A stretch of DNA of 64,000 nucleotides from Acidobacteriaceae bacterium (GTDB lineage: Bacteria > Acidobacteriota > Terriglobia > Terriglobales > Acidobacteriaceae): positions 62,001 to 126,000 of the forward strand of contig JAOAPN010000012.1 of NCBI GenBank assembly GCA_025462885.1, read 5' to 3'. How positions within the stretch are numbered: position 1 is the first letter of the stretch; each line of letters begins with the position of its first letter. The notes under the pieces were generated by a model that made no database searches, was not told the DNA's origin, and saw only the letters and a list, made by a program, of their open reading frames with translations. Below are positions 18,637 to 26,664 of this stretch, piece after piece. The position numbers were made by a program, and so were the translations under genes.

Positions 18637-18756
18637 AGGTAGCTTGGACTGTTTGTTATATCTTGCGCCAGCGCATAAGCTGGCGGCTGTAGACAGACTG
18701 GCAGAAGCCAGACAGAGCGGCAAGGCCGGAGATGCAGGTCTGTTCGTTGCTGGAGC

Positions 18757-18882
18757 TTAGTGCGCATACATGTCGATTACGTAGAATCGATTGTTGGTGT
18801 CCTCTCGAGCAACGGCAATAGTGTACGTATCTCCGACCAGGCTCATGAGTCGGGCTGATTCGTTGTCTACCTGCGCGAACCC
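18757..18882 (-). pseudogene. Possible C-terminal relic of a minus-strand gene
   Basis: On the minus strand 41 codons are open between an in-frame TAA (18883-18885) and the stop TAA (18757-18759). The translation is protein-like, with mixed hydrophobic and charged residues (for example GDTYTIAVARED and NRFYVIDMYAH). No ribosome site or neighbouring domain completes it. It may be the tail of a gene broken when the downstream block was inserted, or a short chance frame; an ATG at 18846 would give only 29 residues. Confidence 0.25.
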
Positions 18883-18932
18883 TTAACAGCCTTCAGACAA
18901 AGTAGTGACAATCGTTTGACATTCGGCAGACA
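18883..18932 (+). promoter_or_regulatory. Array A: five hexamers at 11-bp period upstream of the porin-cytochrome-EPS operon
   Basis: Hexamers TTAACA (18883), CAGACA (18894), GTGACA (18905), TTGACA (18916) and CAGACA (18927) each begin exactly 11 bp after the previous one; four of five contain GACA. One-turn spacing of direct repeats is typical of OmpR/PhoB-family binding sites (Pho boxes are 7-bp repeats with 11-bp period; Bacillus PhoP uses TTAACA-like repeats). TAGGAT at 18953 begins 21 bp after the last base of the last repeat, so that repeat would overlap the -35. The same pattern recurs at 34166 and 35487. No OmpR-family regulator gene is in the window. Confidence 0.75.
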
Positions 18933-18984
18933 TACGCCGGCGTTCGAGTACCTAGGATAGGTGCTGTTGACCACTCAAACGCCA

Positions 18985-20061
18985 ATGCCAAAGAGACCTT
19001 CCATCCGATATCGCTTGAGTTTCTCTAAACCGCGGTGCCTTGCACTCGCCGCTGTGCTTCTCACCTCTTTGGTCGCGCAGGCGCAGAGTGCGCCCAGAGT
19101 GCCCCTTATCTCCGGTGGCATCGGCATGTTCAGCAGTACGTATGAGGGGTCCACCTTTATGCAACCGGTCATCGCGCCAGTGCTCGCCGCTCCGCTAGGC
19201 CCACACCTCCTCATCGAATCCCGCGCTGACCTGCGTGGTCTGTTGCAGCAGAACAACAATATCGGCCCCTTTCATGGCAGCTTCACCGCCTCACTTGAGT
19301 ACCTCCAAGCCGACTACATTGCCAACCGCCACCTCACCATCACTGCCGGCCGCTTCCTCACGCCTTTTGGCACCTATAACGAGCGACTTACTCCCATCTG
19401 GATCCGCAATCTGCAGGACGCGCCTCTCATTTTTGCGATCGGCACCCGCACCAGCGGATCCAGCAACGGGGTCATGGTGCGCAGCAACTTATACGCTACT
19501 CGTAAAATCTCCATCGATAACACAGCCTTCTTCTCCGCCAAAGTTAGCGACGGTCAGTTTCAGTCGGCACGTGCGTTCGGCGATCGCCTTACGATTTATC
19601 TCCCGTCTAAACGCCTCGAGATGGGCGGCTCCTTTGAACGCTTCCTGCAAGCCACCCCGTCGGAGAAGCCCCATCGCAACTCTGCCGGTCTGCATCTTTG
19701 GTGGTCGCCCTGGCGTTCGCCGCTACAGGTCCGCGCCGAGTTCGCGCATGGCCCACACGCCGCCGGCTATTGGATTGAAACAGCCTATCCGCTTACGCAG
19801 TTAGGAGGAGCTAACTCCCTCTTAGGCCGCCTTGAACCTGTGTTCCGCATGCAGCAAACCTTTCGCATTACTCCACAACCTGGGGATGGTTTGCCCTCTG
19901 CCGACACGCAGCAAGCTGACTTCGGTTTTGACTATCACCTGCCCCACGAGGTCCGACTCAACACCAGCTACTCCCGCACATTCTCGTCCACCAACGGCAA
20001 CATTTGGGATATCTCCCTGACCTACCGCTTCCTCTTCCCGGCCTGGAAAGGTGCCCGATGA
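18985..20061 (+). CDS. Outer-membrane beta-barrel (porin-like) protein
   Basis: A 358-residue secreted protein: a basic N-terminus, a hydrophobic core and a cleavage site near AQAQSAP. The mature chain alternates short amphipathic strands and turns, and ends in DISLTYRFLFPAWKGAR, with an aromatic-rich final strand as in barrels. A segment LTITAGRFLTPFGTYNERLTPIW resembles phosphate-selective or DUF-type porin families, but I cannot name one. ATG 18985 is preferred because the likely -10 (18953) would start the transcript near 18965; GTG 18961 is an in-frame alternative with AGGA upstream. It opens a run of overlapping genes starting with two cytochromes and a CuA protein. Confidence 0.75.
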   Translation: MPKRPSIRYRLSFSKPRCLALAAVLLTSLVAQAQSAPRVPLISGGIGMFSSTYEGSTFMQPVIAPVLAAPLGPHLLIESRADLRGLLQQNNNIGPFHGSFTASLEYLQADYIANRHLTITAGRFLTPFGTYNERLTPIWIRNLQDAPLIFAIGTRTSGSSNGVMVRSNLYATRKISIDNTAFFSAKVSDGQFQSARAFGDRLTIYLPSKRLEMGGSFERFLQATPSEKPHRNSAGLHLWWSPWRSPLQVRAEFAHGPHAAGYWIETAYPLTQLGGANSLLGRLEPVFRMQQTFRITPQPGDGLPSADTQQADFGFDYHLPHEVRLNTSYSRTFSSTNGNIWDISLTYRFLFPAWKGAR

Positions 20062-20339
20062 ACATCGACTCACTCCATTGCATCGGCGCCATCTCTCTGC
20101 TTCTGACAGCGTCGATCTCCCTCACCGCGCAGACCCCATCCCCCGCCTCCGGCAAGAAGCCCGCCACCATTCACAACAACCCGGGCGAGCGCGCCTTCAA
20201 GGCCAACTGCAGCCGCTGCCACTATGCGCCGGAGAGCCTATCGCCGCGTATTACGGGCACCGTCGTCCGACACATGCGCGTGCGCGCCAACCTCAGCGCG
20301 GAGGATGAACGCCTCATCCTTCACTACCTCAACCCATAG
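20058..20339 (+). CDS. Small single-haem c-type cytochrome
   Basis: A 93-residue secreted protein. The signal peptide is residues 1 to about 25 (ending SLTAQTP). The mature part of some 70 residues has one haem site, CSRCH, and a downstream Met in VVRHMRVRANL that could be the sixth iron ligand. It starts with ATGA overlapping the porin stop, so translation is coupled. The family is a minimal cytochrome c, whose role is single-electron transfer in the periplasm. The likely partners are the CuA protein and the second cytochrome encoded next. Confidence 0.8.
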   Translation: MNIDSLHCIGAISLLLTASISLTAQTPSPASGKKPATIHNNPGERAFKANCSRCHYAPESLSPRITGTVVRHMRVRANLSAEDERLILHYLNP

Positions 20340-20401
20340 TCCTCATCCCTGCTCATTCCCAATCAGCCAAGTTCGTTCACGGCCATCCCGGAGAGTTATC
20401 C

Positions 20402-20767
20402 ATGAAGATCCGTTACACCCTCATCCCCCTCGTGCTTTTCGTACTGATCGCTGCTTCAAACCTCACCCGTCGCACCTCCGCCCAGGCCACACCGAAGGAG
20501 ATCGACATTGTCGCCAGACGGTTCGAGTATCAGCCCTCCGAGCTAACGCTGAAGAAGGACCAGCCCGTCATTATCCACTTCAAGAGCATCGACGTTACCC
20601 ATGGACTCAAGTTCGAGGATCTGAACATTAGCGCCACAATCGACAAGGGCAGCAGCGTCCCGGTGTCGTTTACGCCCACACAGGTCGGCGACTTCGTCGG
20701 TCACTGTTCCGTCTTCTGCGGACCCGACCACGGCTCTATGGCCCTAACCTTTCACGTGGTCGAGTAG
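20402..20767 (+). CDS. Secreted CuA-type cupredoxin (COX2-like domain)
   Basis: A 121-residue protein with an N-terminal signal or anchor (LIPLVLFVLIAASNL). The cupredoxin domain ends with the CuA ligand set: His in DVTHGL, then C-SVF-C-GPD-H-GS-M, matching the C-x3-C-x3-H-x2-M binuclear copper motif of cytochrome oxidase subunit II and nitrous-oxide reductase. No oxidase or reductase catalytic subunit lies beside it, so it acts here as an electron carrier or receiver. A GGAGAG ribosome site lies 7 nt before the ATG. It sits between two c-type cytochrome genes. Confidence 0.88.
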   Translation: MKIRYTLIPLVLFVLIAASNLTRRTSAQATPKEIDIVARRFEYQPSELTLKKDQPVIIHFKSIDVTHGLKFEDLNISATIDKGSSVPVSFTPTQVGDFVGHCSVFCGPDHGSMALTFHVVE

Positions 20768-20769
20768 TG

Positions 20770-21240
20770 ATGCGGAGCTACGGCACAATCGTGGGTCTCG
20801 GGTGCTTGCTCGCGCTCGGTGGATGCAAAGCTGACCCTCCGGGAACACTTGAGAGCCATCTCATCATTGCCGCCAAGCACTATGTCTTCATCCGCAATAA
20901 ATCCGAGAAGAACCCTCTGCCCGATACCCAGGCAACGATCGCCAACGGTAAGGAGGCCTTCGCTCACTACTGCGTCGCCTGCCACGGCCTCGACGGTCAG
21001 AACACAGGCACACCTTTCGCCGAGCGTATGTCCCCCCAGGTTCCTCCGCTGACTTCTCCAGACGTCCAACGCTATACCGACGGCCAACTCAAGTGGGTCA
21101 TTGACTACGGCGTCAAACCCAGCGGCATGCCCGGCTCCAAAGGAATGCTTAACGACAAAGAGATCTGGTCCATCGTTCATTACATCCGCCACCTGCCTCC
21201 TGCTGGAAGCCTGGGTGAGCCCGCGATGTACACCCACTAA
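20770..21240 (+). CDS. Lipoprotein c-type cytochrome
   Basis: A 156-residue protein with a lipoprotein signal, LGCLLALGGC, whose lipobox cysteine is at about residue 19. One haem motif, CVACH, follows, then a class I cytochrome c body with YGVKPSGMPG supplying the axial Met, and a final helix DKEIWSIVHYIRHLP, the usual C-terminal helix. It is anchored in the periplasm. ATG 20770 is chosen; GTG 20767, which overlaps the previous stop TAG, is an alternative. It links an outer-membrane barrel, a CuA protein and a second cytochrome into one electron-transfer module. Confidence 0.88.
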   Translation: MRSYGTIVGLGCLLALGGCKADPPGTLESHLIIAAKHYVFIRNKSEKNPLPDTQATIANGKEAFAHYCVACHGLDGQNTGTPFAERMSPQVPPLTSPDVQRYTDGQLKWVIDYGVKPSGMPGSKGMLNDKEIWSIVHYIRHLPPAGSLGEPAMYTH

Positions 21241-21242
21241 CC

Positions 21243-22490
21243 ATGAAAACTCCTGATACCAATTCGACCAGCCGGGGCCAGAGCCGCTCCATTCTCTTCC
21301 GCCAAGCGGTGTTGGCTGTCTTCGCGGCCTCCAGTGATAAGGCTGCGAATCCTCTCGGTCACTTCTGCGAAAAGGTATGGAACGCCAACCTGCAGTGGCT
21401 CGACACCAGCGGCCTCGCTCTCTACCTCTACGATCAACTTATCCAGTTGAATCAGGAGCACAGTATGCCTTCGGCCGTGCTCGCCAGGCTTCGTCAGAAT
21501 CATGCCGATAACATAGACAGAAACTCGCAGCTTCTCGCCGAAGCCATTGAGATCAATCACGCCTTTCAACGCGAAGGGTTTGTCTTCGCCCACATAAAAG
21601 GCATCACCCTTTCTCCCGATTCAGTCCCCAACGCAAGCCTTCGCTGTCAGCTCGATCTGGACTTCCTCATCCAGACCGACCAGGCAGATGCCGCGCGTCT
21701 CGTCCTCGAACGCATGGGCTACACGCTCGACTTCAAGGTCGGTAAAACCTGGGAGTTCCGGACCGGCGTCTCTGAAGTCGTAAAAATTACTGATCTGTAT
21801 AAAGCCAAGTCGCAGCGATCCATTGATCTCCACCTCGTACCGCAGGATGGCTTGTTGGATCGCCTCCAGCTCCGCTCTTTTTCCGGAGTGGCCTGCCCCG
21901 TTCTGTCACCTGCGGATCAGTTCATCTCCCAGGCAAAGCATCTCTTCAAGCATCTTTGCTGTGCTTTTACGCGGGCTGCTTGGCTGCTTGAATATCGTCG
22001 CAACCTTCTCTCTCACCGCAACGATCCGGGCTTTTGGGAGCAGGTTGAGAGGCTTCTCGTCAAAGAACCAGAGACGGTACTGGCGATCGCGGTCGTCACC
22101 TTGCTGGTGAGCGAAGTCTTCGGGGATCCGATGCCTGCAGCCATCACGACCACGGTGCCTGCCCCCGTGCAGCTTTGGATCAAACTCTACGGACACAGGA
22201 TTCTCACCGCCGATTTCCCCGGCACCAAACTGTATCTGCTGCTACAGGCTGAACTCGACCCGAAGGCAGTGCCTGCCCGACGCAGCAAACGCAAGGAACT
22301 CCTGCCATTAAGCAGGCCCCCGATGATTACCTATGGCTACGAGGGTGAAAGCCTGCTCTCCCGCAGTCGCCGCTACCGCGCACAACTCCAGTTTATTCGC
22401 TTTCGCCTTCGCTTCCATTGCGTGGAAGGAATCCACTACCTATTCGAAGTGTCGCGGTTCAAACGTCTCGTGACAGGGCTACCCCATTGA
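21243..22490 (+). CDS. Nucleotidyltransferase-fold protein (PF14907-type) of EPS/HprK systems
   Basis: A 415-residue cytoplasmic protein. After a helical N-terminus the nucleotidyltransferase signature appears: HIKGITLSPDS, then LRCQLDLDFLI, in which the Asp-x-Asp is the metal pair, then VVKITDLYKAKSQRSIDLHL. This matches the uncharacterised NTP_transf_5 family, often found in exopolysaccharide and RiPP-type clusters. In several systems it accompanies an HprK-related kinase and a PqqD-like protein. A HprK-like gene is in the same block at 34303, but no PqqD-like partner is seen. It starts 2 bp after the cytochrome stop. Confidence 0.8.
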   Translation: MKTPDTNSTSRGQSRSILFRQAVLAVFAASSDKAANPLGHFCEKVWNANLQWLDTSGLALYLYDQLIQLNQEHSMPSAVLARLRQNHADNIDRNSQLLAEAIEINHAFQREGFVFAHIKGITLSPDSVPNASLRCQLDLDFLIQTDQADAARLVLERMGYTLDFKVGKTWEFRTGVSEVVKITDLYKAKSQRSIDLHLVPQDGLLDRLQLRSFSGVACPVLSPADQFISQAKHLFKHLCCAFTRAAWLLEYRRNLLSHRNDPGFWEQVERLLVKEPETVLAIAVVTLLVSEVFGDPMPAAITTTVPAPVQLWIKLYGHRILTADFPGTKLYLLLQAELDPKAVPARRSKRKELLPLSRPPMITYGYEGESLLSRSRRYRAQLQFIRFRLRFHCVEGIHYLFEVSRFKRLVTGLPH

Positions 22491-25372
22491 TCCATTTGTG
22501 CCAATTCGAATCTTTCTCGTCCCGAAGCAGGGGGAGCATCGACGCACTTGTGCTTCTCGTTGCGCTGCTGGTTCCAAATTCGATGCATGCCCAAGGCGTC
22601 TCGACACCGAATCCCTCCACTCCTTCATCAGCCAATCAGGAAAGCTCCGCGGTGGCCCCCATCACGGGCAGCGCCAACGCTCTCTCCTCTGGGCAGATCG
22701 TCGCGATCCTTCAAGACAAGCCCGAGGTGGTCGTCGAACTCAAACAACTCGCAGCCGATCAGTTGCAGCAGCAGGGACTCACGATGCAGGCCGACTCCAT
22801 CACCGACGAGCTCCTCTACAATCAGATCGCCTCGAGCCCGCCGCTTCGCGTCACCATCACGAACTTCCTTCGCGCCCGCGGCTATATCTCGTCCATCGAT
22901 ATCCAGCGCGCCGCGAGCACCACTGGACACGATAGCGAAGACGGGCTCGCGTCGGTTCAGAACCTGCAAGGTATCACGCAACTTCCGGGTGCCAGTCTTC
23001 CGCTGGGAGCCACCAGCGACCGCTCCAATCTTCCCGGCGACCTCTCGGAGCTTTCTCCTCGCACTTCCGCATCGTCGCAGCCCACATCGACTCCGACGCC
23101 CCTCATCCCTCCATCAAGCCCCGGCTCCCCCCGCGAGACGGATCCCCACAGCACCACCGATGTTCCCAAGGTTCTGCGCAAGCCCGCCCCCTACAATCTG
23201 CTCTCGATGCGCGACCTCTACACGCAGATCCCTGAAGACAGTGGTCATCTAAAGCGCTTCGGATCTGAAGTCTTCCTCAGCCGCAACCAGCCCGTGCCCT
23301 CGCGCTCCGTCACCCAGCCACCAGACGCTCCACTCGACATACCCATCGGCCCCGACTATATCGTCGGCCCGGGTGACAGTCTTACCATTGACCTATGGGG
23401 TGGTATCTCTCAGACCCTTACCCGCATCATCGATCGCGAAGGCCGTATCTCCCTCCCCGAGGCCGGTACTGTCCAGGTCGCCGGTCTTTCCCTTGAGCGC
23501 GCCCAAGCGCTTATCCAGGACACACTCAAGCAGCAGTACCGGAATGCGCAGGTCGCCGTCGCGATCTCCCGTCTGCGTACCGTGCGGGTTTACGTCGTCG
23601 GCGACGTGCAACGCCCCGGCGCCTACGACATCAGTTCCCTCTCCACTCCGCTCAACGCCCTCTTTGCCGCCGGCGGACCCACCAGCGTCGGTTCATTGCG
23701 AACCCTGCGGCACTTCCGCGGCAAACAGCTCATCGCAGACATCGATCTCTACGACTTCTTGCTCCACGGCGTCCGCACCGGCGACGATCGCTTTCAGGGC
23801 GGCGATACCCTGCTCGTTCCTCCCGCAGGCCCCCAGGTAGCCGTCTCCGGCTCAGTCAAACGTCCAGCCATCTATGAACTCAAGCAGGAGTCCACGCTCG
23901 CCGACGCCCTCGCAGACGCTGGCGGCGCCACCGTGGCCGCCGCGCTCAGCCATATCGTCGTGGAGCGTATCGAGGCCAACCAGCACCGCGAAACTCTTGC
24001 TCTCTCTCCCACTGATCCTGTTAAAGATGGCGACCGCATCCATCTCTCCGCTATCCTCCCCTTCAGCGAGCGTGCCGTCTACCTCGAAGGACATGTCGTC
24101 CGGCCCGGCCGGATCGCCTACCGCGAAGGCATGCGACTGAATGACGTCCTTCACTCGTATCAGGATCTACTGCCTGAGCCCGCGACCCAGGGCGAGATCA
24201 TCCGTCTCGTCGCGCCTGACCTGCATGCCGAGGCCATCCAGTTCGACATCAGCGAAGCGCTTATAGGAAACACACTCTTCTCTCTCCAGCCCTTCGATAC
24301 CATTCGCGTTCTCGGCCGTTACGAGGTCGATTCTCCCAGGGTCACCATCCGTGGTGAGGTTCTCCGCCCGGGTGAGTTTCCCCTCTCTGCCGGGATGACC
24401 ACCGCCCAACTCGTCCGTATGGCTGGCGGCTTCAAACGCGCGGCACTCCAGCAAAATGCCGACCTCACCAGCTATCAGATCGTGGACGGCAGCAAGATCG
24501 TCGGCCAGCGCTCCGACATCCGCATCGGCGACGCTGTTAACCACAGCGATCGCACCGCCGACGTGCTCCTCAAACCCGGTGACATCCTCACCGTCCACCA
24601 GATCACCGGTTGGAACGATATCGGAGCTTCCGTCACCATCGACGGCGAAGCCAACCATCCCGGCAGCTATGGCTTTCAGGAAGGCGAGAAACTCAGCTCC
24701 GTCCTCCGCCGCGCGGGCGGCTTTCGCGACACGGCCTATCCTTCGGGTGCCGTTCTCATCCGCGAGCAGGTGCGTGAGCTCGAAGAGAAATCCCGGGCCG
24801 AACTCATTCGCCAGATCGAGACCAGTGCGGCAGCCGCGCGGCTCGCCCCCAATCTCAGCGGCGACTCCAGCGCCGCGCTCCAGGCCATCCAGCAACAACA
24901 GGATCAAGTTCTCGCTCGCCTGAAGAGCCAGCCAGCCAGTGGACGTCTCGTTATCCGCATCAGCGCCGACATCGACAGTTGGGCGAACACCGACGCCGAC
25001 ATCGAGGTCCGACGTGGGGACGTGCTCAATATTCCCAAGCGGCCCGGCTTCGTTCTCGTCAGCGGCCAGGTCTACAACGCCTCCGCAATCACCTTCGTTC
25101 CGGGGAAAAGCGCCAGTTGGTACCTGCAACATGCAGGGGGTTCCAGCCAGCTCGCCAATCGCAAGGAAATCTTCGTCATCCGCGCGAACGGTCAGGTTGT
25201 CGGTCGCCACTCCGGCTCCGGGAGGGTGCTCTCCGCCAAGCTCGAACCGGGCGACGTCGTGGTCATTCCGCAAAAGATCATTGGCCCCTCACAGTTCTGG
25301 CGCAACCTTCTCACTACCGCCCAGATCGCCTCCTCTGTCGCCATCACCGCAGCCGTGGCAGGTATCCTATGA
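22487..25372 (+). CDS. Outer-membrane polysaccharide export protein (Wza-like, multiple SLBB)
   Basis: A 961-residue protein. After a signal-like N-terminus (LVLLVALLVPNSMHAQ) a proline- and serine-rich linker of about 200 residues follows. The polysaccharide export domain starts near residue 287 (PDYIVGPGDSLTIDLWGG) and is followed by at least five SLBB beta-grasp repeats, as in RPGAYDISS, RPGEFPLSAG and HPGSYGFQEG. A C-terminal hydrophobic span ends the protein. It is much longer than Wza (about 380 residues). It should form the periplasmic/outer-membrane export channel. TTG 22487 overlaps the previous stop and has AGGG about 8 nt upstream; a longer TTG start at 22418 lies inside the previous gene. 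Confidence 0.88.
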   Translation: MIHLCQFESFSSRSRGSIDALVLLVALLVPNSMHAQGVSTPNPSTPSSANQESSAVAPITGSANALSSGQIVAILQDKPEVVVELKQLAADQLQQQGLTMQADSITDELLYNQIASSPPLRVTITNFLRARGYISSIDIQRAASTTGHDSEDGLASVQNLQGITQLPGASLPLGATSDRSNLPGDLSELSPRTSASSQPTSTPTPLIPPSSPGSPRETDPHSTTDVPKVLRKPAPYNLLSMRDLYTQIPEDSGHLKRFGSEVFLSRNQPVPSRSVTQPPDAPLDIPIGPDYIVGPGDSLTIDLWGGISQTLTRIIDREGRISLPEAGTVQVAGLSLERAQALIQDTLKQQYRNAQVAVAISRLRTVRVYVVGDVQRPGAYDISSLSTPLNALFAAGGPTSVGSLRTLRHFRGKQLIADIDLYDFLLHGVRTGDDRFQGGDTLLVPPAGPQVAVSGSVKRPAIYELKQESTLADALADAGGATVAAALSHIVVERIEANQHRETLALSPTDPVKDGDRIHLSAILPFSERAVYLEGHVVRPGRIAYREGMRLNDVLHSYQDLLPEPATQGEIIRLVAPDLHAEAIQFDISEALIGNTLFSLQPFDTIRVLGRYEVDSPRVTIRGEVLRPGEFPLSAGMTTAQLVRMAGGFKRAALQQNADLTSYQIVDGSKIVGQRSDIRIGDAVNHSDRTADVLLKPGDILTVHQITGWNDIGASVTIDGEANHPGSYGFQEGEKLSSVLRRAGGFRDTAYPSGAVLIREQVRELEEKSRAELIRQIETSAAAARLAPNLSGDSSAALQAIQQQQDQVLARLKSQPASGRLVIRISADIDSWANTDADIEVRRGDVLNIPKRPGFVLVSGQVYNASAITFVPGKSASWYLQHAGGSSQLANRKEIFVIRANGQVVGRHSGSGRVLSAKLEPGDVVVIPQKIIGPSQFWRNLLTTAQIASSVAITAAVAGIL

Positions 25373-26664
25373 CACCACAAGCATCGACTCCCACTCCCGC
25401 AGCCCTTCGTGCTAACTGGGTCGCCAACGCCACACTTCTCTGGGAGCAGCGCCGACGCATTCTTCGCATCACCTTCGTTGGGGCGGTCATCAGCATCATC
25501 GTGGCCTTCGTCATTCCAAAACGATACGAGGCCAGCGCCCGCATCATGCCACCGGAACAGGGTGGTGGCGGCGGAGCGGCCATGATCGCCGCGCTCGTGG
25601 GTCGTTCCGGCTCCGGCGGCGGTGGACTCGGCAGCCTCGCCAGCAGTCTTCTCGGTACTCACAACACCAGCGCTCTGTTTGTGGATCTTCTCCGCTGCGG
25701 TACCATCAGCAGCCACCTCATTGACCGCTTCCAGCTCCAGCACGCCTATCGCAAACGCTACAAAGTTGACGCGGCAAAATACCTCGCCCGCCACACCACT
25801 GTCGTGGACGACAAGAAGAGCGGCGTCATCACCATCACCATTGAAGATGCAAGTCCCCAGCGTGCTCGAGATATCGCCCAGGGCTACCTCGACGAACTTA
25901 ACCAGATCGTCACCCTGACCAACACCTCCTCCGCCCGCCAGGAGCGCACCTTCATTGAGAAGCGCCTCACCTCCGTCCAGGCCGATCTCGAACACGCACA
26001 GCTGGCCCTCAGCGACTTCTCCAGCTCTCACACCACTATCGACATCAAAGAACAAACTCGCGCCATGGTCGACGCTGCCGCACGCCTCCAGGGGCAGCTT
26101 ATCGTCAGCCAATCTGAACTCGGCTCACTCCAACAGATCTACGGCAACGGCAACGTTCGTGTCCGCGCCGCCCAGGCCCGCGTGGGAGCGTTGCAACACG
26201 AACTCACCCAGATGAGCGGCACCGATGCTGCATTGCCCGCAAACGTCCCACAGACAGATAGCAAGGAGCTCTACCCTCCCCTCCGCCAACTGCCACGTCT
26301 CGCGGTCCCCTACGCTGACCTGTACCGCCGCGTCCGTGTTCAAGAAACCGTCTTTGAACTCCTCACCCAGGAATACGAGATGGCCCGCATCCAGGAGGCC
26401 AAGGACACTCCCGTCATCAGCATCATCGACCTTCCAGGTGTTCCAGAGAAGAAATCTTTTCCGCCCCGCACCCTTGTCGTCCTCATACTTACGCTGCTCA
26501 GTCTCGTTGCCGCCTGCGCCTGGTTCCTCGTGCGCGAGCGCTGGGATGCGACCAGTGAAGCCGACCCACGCAAGATCCTGCTCCGCACCATCCAGGCCAG
26601 CCTTCCCGCCCGGCTGCAGTCTGAGCTAAGACCGAAACCGGCTCCTGTTGAGGTCAAAGCCTGA
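25369..26664 (+). CDS. Wzz-type polysaccharide co-polymerase (chain-length determinant)
   Basis: A 431-residue inner-membrane protein with spans at about residues 33-52 and 368-390. Between them lies the large periplasmic coiled-coil domain of the PCP family, starting PKRYEASARIMPP and containing QERTFIEKRLTSVQADLEHAQLAL. The C-terminus is a short cytoplasmic tail. There is no tyrosine-kinase (BY-kinase) domain and no separate kinase gene beside it, so chain length would not be set by classical Wzc autophosphorylation. It has an ATGA overlap with the export gene and sits immediately before the flippase gene. Confidence 0.88.
   Translation: MTPQASTPTPAALRANWVANATLLWEQRRRILRITFVGAVISIIVAFVIPKRYEASARIMPPEQGGGGGAAMIAALVGRSGSGGGGLGSLASSLLGTHNTSALFVDLLRCGTISSHLIDRFQLQHAYRKRYKVDAAKYLARHTTVVDDKKSGVITITIEDASPQRARDIAQGYLDELNQIVTLTNTSSARQERTFIEKRLTSVQADLEHAQLALSDFSSSHTTIDIKEQTRAMVDAAARLQGQLIVSQSELGSLQQIYGNGNVRVRAAQARVGALQHELTQMSGTDAALPANVPQTDSKELYPPLRQLPRLAVPYADLYRRVRVQETVFELLTQEYEMARIQEAKDTPVISIIDLPGVPEKKSFPPRTLVVLILTLLSLVAACAWFLVRERWDATSEADPRKILLRTIQASLPARLQSELRPKPAPVEVKA

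Larger units (their letters stand above)
18637..18960. other. Intergenic region with hairpin, coding relic and operator array
   Basis: These 324 bases contain no complete gene. At 18666-18685 there is a 7-bp perfect hairpin (loop of 6) without a T run, 30 bp after the CHAT stop; it may be a weak or rho-assisted end. At 18757-18882 a minus-strand stretch reads as protein but has no full gene (separate entry). At 18883-18932 lies the five-unit 11-bp repeat array (separate entry), followed at 18953-18958 by TAGGAT, a possible -10. This region is also where the plus-strand G/C skew changes. Confidence 0.6.

Noticed and set aside
24167..25273. A 368-codon minus-strand frame inside the export protein gene
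   Set aside because: It is the shadow of a strongly codon-biased gene on the other strand; no start context or family fits.
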